Assembly: GCF_011634775.1 (NCBI RefSeq)
Contig: NZ_JAALXT010000002.1
Span: 806,001 to 870,000, forward strand
DNA length: 64,000 nt
Origin: Thalassoroseus pseudoceratinae
GTDB lineage: Bacteria; Planctomycetota; Planctomycetia; Planctomycetales; Planctomycetaceae
Reading direction: 5' to 3'
Numbering within the stretch: position 1 is the stretch's first letter; the number at the start of each line of letters is the position of its first letter. Both the position numbers and the translations under genes were made by a program. Shown piece after piece: positions 59,932 through 64,000 of this stretch. A model generated the notes under the pieces. That model searched no databases and had not been told where the DNA came from. It saw only the letters and a list, made by a program, of their open reading frames with translations.

Positions 59932-61815
59932 GTGAGTGACAGCCAGGAACATTTTCAGCGTCTGTTGAGATGGCTGAAGTTGGAGTCCGAAGCCGAGGCC
60001 CAACAACTCGACGAACGGCGGCGGCGTGGTTCAAACAAAGACGCAGAGCGTTCCGGGGAAGCTCTGTTGGATCTGGTGGTGACTCAACACGAATCTGGTG
60101 TTGGTGGGCAGACCTTGCTAACTCTAGTGAAACGCAATCGCACGCTCCGACTGCCATGGACACGATTGCGAGTGGGGTCGCCTGTGGTTCTCTCTACGGA
60201 CGATGCCAGCGAAAAACCACAGCGTGGCGTGGTGACGTCTCAGAATCGGGATTCCATCGAGGTGGCGGTCTCGGATTGGCCGGAAGGGGAACGGTTCCGA
60301 CTCGATCTCTCCACCGATGAAGTCACCCGGAAACGGCAAGAGAAGGCACTCAATCGCGTTCAGAAGGCAACAGGGCGAACAGGGCAACTCCGAGAATTGT
60401 TGCTCGGCCAGCGTGACCCCAAGTTCACAGACGACATCGACATGGCACTGCCGGACTCGCTGAATGCCACCCAACAAGACGCGATCCGGTTCGCTCTGAC
60501 GGCGGAAGATGTTGCGATCATTCATGGTCCACCGGGAACCGGAAAAACAACCACTGTGGTCGAGTTGATTCGGCAAGCGGTGAAACGCGGGCAGAAAGTG
60601 CTGGCATGTGCCCCAAGTAACACGGCGGTGGACAATCTTCTGGAGCGGTTGGTTGCGTCCGGTAACAATGTTGTCCGGTTGGGGCACCCCGCGCGGGTGG
60701 ATGAGCAACTCCGTCGCTACACGCTTGATGCGCAAGTTGCCGAGCACGAGCTTATGAGCGTCGCACGGGATATGTTACGAGAGGCGGATTCGTTGTTCCG
60801 AAAAGCCGGACGCTACACACGAGCCAAGCCCGCTCCGGGAGCCAAGCCTGAGATGCGTCGCGAGGCGCGGCGGCTCAAATCGGATGCTCGTCTGTTGGAA
60901 CAACAAACGGTGAAAACGGTGCTTGATCGTGTAGACGTCGTCTGTGCGACTCTAACATTCGACGAATCGCTATTAGGCGATCGCCGGTTTGATCTGGCTG
61001 TGATCGACGAAGCCTGTCAAAGCACTGAACCCGCATGTTGGATTCCGGTTCTGAAGTCTGATCGCATCGTGCTCGCGGGGGATCACTGTCAATTGCCCCC
61101 CACCGTGATCTCCGCAGTCGCCGCCCGCGAAGGATTGACCACCAGCTTGCTCGAGCGACTCAACGCCAATTTTGGGGAGTGCATCACCCGGCAGCTCAAA
61201 GTCCAATATCGGATGCATACCGACATCATGGGGTTTTCGTCCCAGGAGTTTTATCAGGATTCACTGATCGCCGATGAAACGGTATCAGCACATACGCTGA
61301 ACGACTTGCCGAATGTCCAAGCGTCTTCGCTGACGGAAACACCGTTGACCTACATCGACACCGCCGGTGCCGATTGGCATGAGGAAGCGGAGTCGCACGG
61401 AGCTAGCAAGCGGAACCCGAACGAGGGAGCATTCGTTTTGCGGAAAGCCGAGCAGCTGATCGCAGCGGGATTGCCACCACGGGATATTGCAATCATCACT
61501 CCATATGCGGCACAGGTCCGCTGGCTGCGTGAGCAATCCAACCGAAACGAGTTGGAAATTGATACGGTCGACGGCTTCCAGGGACGCGAAAAAGAAGCGG
61601 TGATTATTTCCTGTGTCCGGTGTAATCCGAAGGGGGAGATTGGCTTCCTCGCAGACACCCGCCGCATGAATGTGGCATTGACACGTGCCCGCCGAAAGCT
61701 CGTGATTGTCGGCGATAGCGCGACACTCGGCGGACACGATTTCTATGCGTCATTGTTATCCTATTTCGAACTTCTGCAGGCGTACCATTCTATCTGGGAA
61801 GAACAGGAGTTCTGA
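59932..61815 (+). CDS. Superfamily 1 DNA/RNA helicase (UPF1/IGHMBP2-like)
   Basis: 627 residues from GTG 59932. The start overlaps a short upstream frame at TCGTGAGTG, so the exact start is uncertain. An N-terminal beta-rich region (about 45-135) precedes the core. Walker A is GPPGTGKTTTVVEL (199-206), then APSNTAVDNLLERL (motif Ia), VIDEACQSTEPACW (DEAC, motif II), LAGDHCQLPPTVIS (motif III), QYRMHTDIMGF (motif IV region) and VDGFQGREKEAVIIS with NVALTRARRKLVIVGD (motifs V and VI). The set matches UPF1-type helicases, which unwind nucleic acids 5' to 3'. Cytoplasmic, with a possible role in repair or RNA turnover. Confidence 0.92.
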   Translation: MSDSQEHFQRLLRWLKLESEAEAQQLDERRRRGSNKDAERSGEALLDLVVTQHESGVGGQTLLTLVKRNRTLRLPWTRLRVGSPVVLSTDDASEKPQRGVVTSQNRDSIEVAVSDWPEGERFRLDLSTDEVTRKRQEKALNRVQKATGRTGQLRELLLGQRDPKFTDDIDMALPDSLNATQQDAIRFALTAEDVAIIHGPPGTGKTTTVVELIRQAVKRGQKVLACAPSNTAVDNLLERLVASGNNVVRLGHPARVDEQLRRYTLDAQVAEHELMSVARDMLREADSLFRKAGRYTRAKPAPGAKPEMRREARRLKSDARLLEQQTVKTVLDRVDVVCATLTFDESLLGDRRFDLAVIDEACQSTEPACWIPVLKSDRIVLAGDHCQLPPTVISAVAAREGLTTSLLERLNANFGECITRQLKVQYRMHTDIMGFSSQEFYQDSLIADETVSAHTLNDLPNVQASSLTETPLTYIDTAGADWHEEAESHGASKRNPNEGAFVLRKAEQLIAAGLPPRDIAIITPYAAQVRWLREQSNRNELEIDTVDGFQGREKEAVIISCVRCNPKGEIGFLADTRRMNVALTRARRKLVIVGDSATLGGHDFYASLLSYFELLQAYHSIWEEQEF

Positions 61816-61850
61816 TCCACGCACGCCCAATGGCGTCGGGCGACGTATCT

Positions 61851-63749
61851 CTAGTCACGGTCTCGATCACGAGGACCAGCTTTTTCGCGCTCGCCATTGC
61901 GAGGTCCGGCTTTTTCGCGGTCACCATCGCGAGGGCCGCGTTTCTCAACATCGCTGTCGCGTTGCACGCGGTCGGTGGCTTTTTCATCTTCGCGATCACG
62001 GCGGTCCCCGTCCCGTCGATCACCTTCACGAGCATCATCGTCACGGCTTCCGCGTCGAGGACGATCACCGTCTCGGTCTCGCTGTCCGCCTTCTACGTCG
62101 GCATAGCGACCGATTTTGTACCACCAAATGAACTCAGCGGGCATGAACTTTCCGTCGCCACTTGGCTCGGCATCCCGGAATCGCCGGGTTTGGAGTGCTC
62201 GACGAGCATCGTTGATGTTGCCGTTGGTCATCGACAACCACTCCTCTAGCACGACCATACCGTCACTGTTTTTATCATAGGCTTGGAAAACGCGTCCCGC
62301 CTTCGAACGCTCCCACCCGGCAGGCAATCGGTGTGTCTCCGTATCCCAGAAGGCATCTCGATCGCTGTCACGACGCACTGGTCGCTCGCCGGGATCTAGT
62401 CGCTCGCCAGGTTCCGGACGACGAACTTCGCGTCGCAATTGAGCCATCTCGCGTTGTAGCTGTTGGATCATCTGAAGCAGAGCGGCTTCCCGAGGAGTTT
62501 GTGGGCGGAAGTCACGGAGTTGGCGGTCAGCTTCGCCACGACTCTCGTCTTCTTCATCGCCTCTCGCGTTTCGGTCACGTTCGGCGGAACGCCGGGGGCC
62601 CGCTTCCGCTTCCGGCGACCGACGTGGACCGGCGTCGGCTTCGGCCGATCGTCCGCCTTCCCGGTCCTGAGCAACCGCTTGGAATTCGGTGACACCAATT
62701 CCCCCCAACGCACAGAGAAACGCCACCGGAACCACGACGGCAAGGACACCAATCAGCCAAGTCGGTTCCCGATCCGGTTGACCGATCTGCAACACATGCT
62801 TGACACGACGCAACAAGTTCATCTTTCGCTCTCCTCGAAAAGAAGGTGCCAGACGGTAACTACCATCCAGCTGAAGTCGTCCAATGCGTTCCAACGCGAT
62901 CGCGTAGAGTTTGCGTTCGCCGGTGGCTTGAATGGCCAATTCATCACAACACATTTCCCGCTCCAGTCGCACGCAATTCGACAACCACCACATGGCGGGG
63001 TGATAAAAGAGCAGAGTTTCGACGATTCGCTGAACCAGGTTGATCCAGACGTCATGTCGTCGAATGTGAGCCAACTCGTGGGCAATAACCGCTTCTAGAA
63101 TATCAGCGGGGAGGCCAGCGACCCATGAGGTCGGAAGCAGCACCACTGGTCGCCAAAACCCGACGACTGCCGCCTCACGAATGCGATCCGTTGTGAACAC
63201 TCGAGCGGTATGTAGCCCCACGCGTTCCGCCAAATACCGCGAACGAACTGCAAGTTGCGAGTCCACTTCGGTTCGTCCCCACCGTAGCCATGCGACACTG
63301 AAATAACTCGCCAGCAGTCGCGTTCCGGAGAGCCCAACGCCGGCTAACCAAAACATCAGCATCAAAGATAACTCGGCCGAACGGTCTTCGTCGGGATGCG
63401 GTTTCTCGCCAATCGAGGCAGAATGACTAAACGTGGGGTGAGTCGAGTCGGCATTGTGTCGCAGCGGTGTGGAATTGTCCGAAATCGCGCCACTCGTTGC
63501 CGTGATTGATTCTCGGTCCACATGGTTTGCAGCAGGTGTTGAGTACACAAAGCAGAACGTCAGCAGCGGACAACCGGCCATCACCCCAAGAGCCGTCAAC
63601 GCGACTAGATACCGATGATGAGCTGAGCGAGCACCGAGTGCTCGTTGGATGATCCAATAACCGGCTGCGATCAGGATTCCCTGCCAAAGAAAGTGAATCA
63701 AAGTTTGAGCGAAGGCGGTGGCGACGGGAGTGGATAGGGGGTCGATCAT
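61851..63749 (-). CDS. BlaR1-like M56 peptidase with EF-hand and charged repeat tail
   Basis: 632 residues. The N-terminal 300 are a membrane M56 domain: helices near 15-35, 45-70, 128-150 and 320-345, and the zinc site HELAHIRRHD (224-228). In BlaR1 a penicillin-binding domain follows, but here residues 345-490 are an R/E-rich coiled region, followed by an EF-hand pair (loop DKNSDGMVVLEE is canonical; a second, AEPSGDGKFMPAEF, is degenerate). The tail from about 565 is made of short repeats of charged residues (GPRDGDREKA, GPRNGEREKA, GPRDRDRD). Its start overlaps the stop of the BlaI-type gene (ATGA). It probably senses calcium, stress or cell-wall damage and releases the repressor by proteolysis. 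Not a beta-lactam receptor by domain content. Confidence 0.88.
   Translation of the reverse strand: MIDPLSTPVATAFAQTLIHFLWQGILIAAGYWIIQRALGARSAHHRYLVALTALGVMAGCPLLTFCFVYSTPAANHVDRESITATSGAISDNSTPLRHNADSTHPTFSHSASIGEKPHPDEDRSAELSLMLMFWLAGVGLSGTRLLASYFSVAWLRWGRTEVDSQLAVRSRYLAERVGLHTARVFTTDRIREAAVVGFWRPVVLLPTSWVAGLPADILEAVIAHELAHIRRHDVWINLVQRIVETLLFYHPAMWWLSNCVRLEREMCCDELAIQATGERKLYAIALERIGRLQLDGSYRLAPSFRGERKMNLLRRVKHVLQIGQPDREPTWLIGVLAVVVPVAFLCALGGIGVTEFQAVAQDREGGRSAEADAGPRRSPEAEAGPRRSAERDRNARGDEEDESRGEADRQLRDFRPQTPREAALLQMIQQLQREMAQLRREVRRPEPGERLDPGERPVRRDSDRDAFWDTETHRLPAGWERSKAGRVFQAYDKNSDGMVVLEEWLSMTNGNINDARRALQTRRFRDAEPSGDGKFMPAEFIWWYKIGRYADVEGGQRDRDGDRPRRGSRDDDAREGDRRDGDRRDREDEKATDRVQRDSDVEKRGPRDGDREKAGPRNGEREKAGPRDRDRD
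61854..61937 (-). repeat. Three tandem copies of about ten codons in the M56 gene
   Basis: Minus-strand codons for GPRDGDREKA (61908-61937), GPRNGEREKA (61878-61907) and GPRDRDRD (61854-61877) repeat at 30-base intervals. Several related GDRRDGD-type units precede them. They may change in copy number. Confidence 0.6.
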
Positions 63750-64000
63750 TCTTCACCCTCCTGCCAGTCTTCGATAGCTCGCCGAATCTCTTCAAGTTCT
63801 TCGGCAGACGGTTTCGACTGTTCCAAAACGTGTGTGATCAACGATGTCGTCGAACCCTGGAATGCCCGCCCGAGCAAATCCTTGACGACCGTTCCCAGCG
63901 TGCGCTCCTTCGATTTCTGAGCGCGATAGAGGTGAGCACGCCCTTGCAGTTCCCGTTGAACGAGCCCTTTCTCAAACATGACGTTCAACATGCTGAGGAT
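63746..64000 (-). CDS. BlaI/MecI/CopY-family repressor, N-terminus cut by window edge
   Basis: The frame stays open to the right edge (ILSMLNVMFEKGLVQRELQG), so the visible 85 residues are the C-terminal part of a protein of normally about 125. ILSMLNVMFEKGLV matches the recognition-helix end and wing region of BlaI-type winged helices, RAHLYRAQKSKERTLG the following strand, and SLITHVLEQSKPSAEELEEI the C-terminal dimer region. It should bind and repress its own operon until cleaved or displaced. The M56 gene follows with a four-base overlap. No cell-wall target gene is visible within the window. Confidence 0.85.
   Translation of the reverse strand: MLSMLNVMFEKGLVQRELQGRAHLYRAQKSKERTLGTVVKDLLGRAFQGSTTSLITHVLEQSKPSAEELEEIRRAIEDWQEGEE

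Noticed and set aside
61851-62060. Direct repeats that might suggest a CRISPR or minisatellite
   Set aside because: They are in frame and encode the charged tail of the M56 protein; no spacers of constant length.

Overview
The window reads as chromosomal DNA of a planctomycete (phylum Planctomycetota). Support comes from several lineage-typical proteins: a DUF1559 prepilin-like protein, a PVC-type cytochrome/membrane-bound dehydrogenase, several FG-GAP/ASPIC-UnbV lipoproteins, a Ser/Thr kinase fused to PAS domains, a M56/BlaI pair and a V-type ATPase operon with the gene content known from chlamydiae. Genes are dense, mostly in long same-strand runs. I recognise no tRNA, rRNA, CRISPR array, prophage or insertion sequence.

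Layout. (1) 1-11012, minus strand: extracytoplasmic lipoproteins. Two TPR + FG-GAP/ASPIC gene pairs lie in tandem with overlapping stop and start codons, flanked on both sides by genes in which TPR and FG-GAP parts are fused (the left one is cut by the window edge). A carboxypeptidase-regulatory-like lipoprotein and a DUF1559 protein sit inside, separated by a strong intrinsic terminator. (2) 11391-16448, minus: cardiolipin synthase, DnaA, and a GT2-GtrA polyprenyl-phosphate sugar transferase. (3) 16974-19455, plus: a sigma-54-type activator followed by a TIR-domain protein with a macro-like N-terminus, the best candidate for an undescribed (possibly defence) function. (4) 19535-26940: PVC cytochrome/dehydrogenase, a fused isochorismatase-ThuA protein, a divergent ATP-grasp protein and a Tat-type metallophosphoesterase. 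(5) 27136-38865, minus: one apparent nine-gene operon, membrane-fusion protein and RND pump followed by V-ATPase B-D-I-K-E-DUF2764-A. The K subunit carries the residues that bind Na+ in the enterococcal enzyme. (6) 39383-50295: Ser/Thr kinase-PAS, a lipase, the glycogen-degrading pair GlgX and GlgP, and a membrane alpha/beta hydrolase. (7) 50339-59749, minus: a MscS channel, and an operon of a 1471-residue beta-propeller protein, a sialidase-like protein and an SGNH esterase, probably for breakdown of complex glycans. (8) 59932-64000: a superfamily 1 helicase, then a BlaR1-like M56 protease with EF-hand and a charged repeat tail, coupled to a BlaI-type repressor cut by the right edge.

How the parts work together. 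The operons suggest an environmental heterotroph that takes apart sulfated or sialylated polymers outside the cytoplasm (regions 4 and 7), stores glucose as glycogen (region 6), energises or defends its membrane through a probable Na+ V-ATPase and an RND pump (region 5), and senses its surroundings through kinase, sigma-54 and BlaR-type systems. These roles are inferred from protein families, not shown by the sequence itself.
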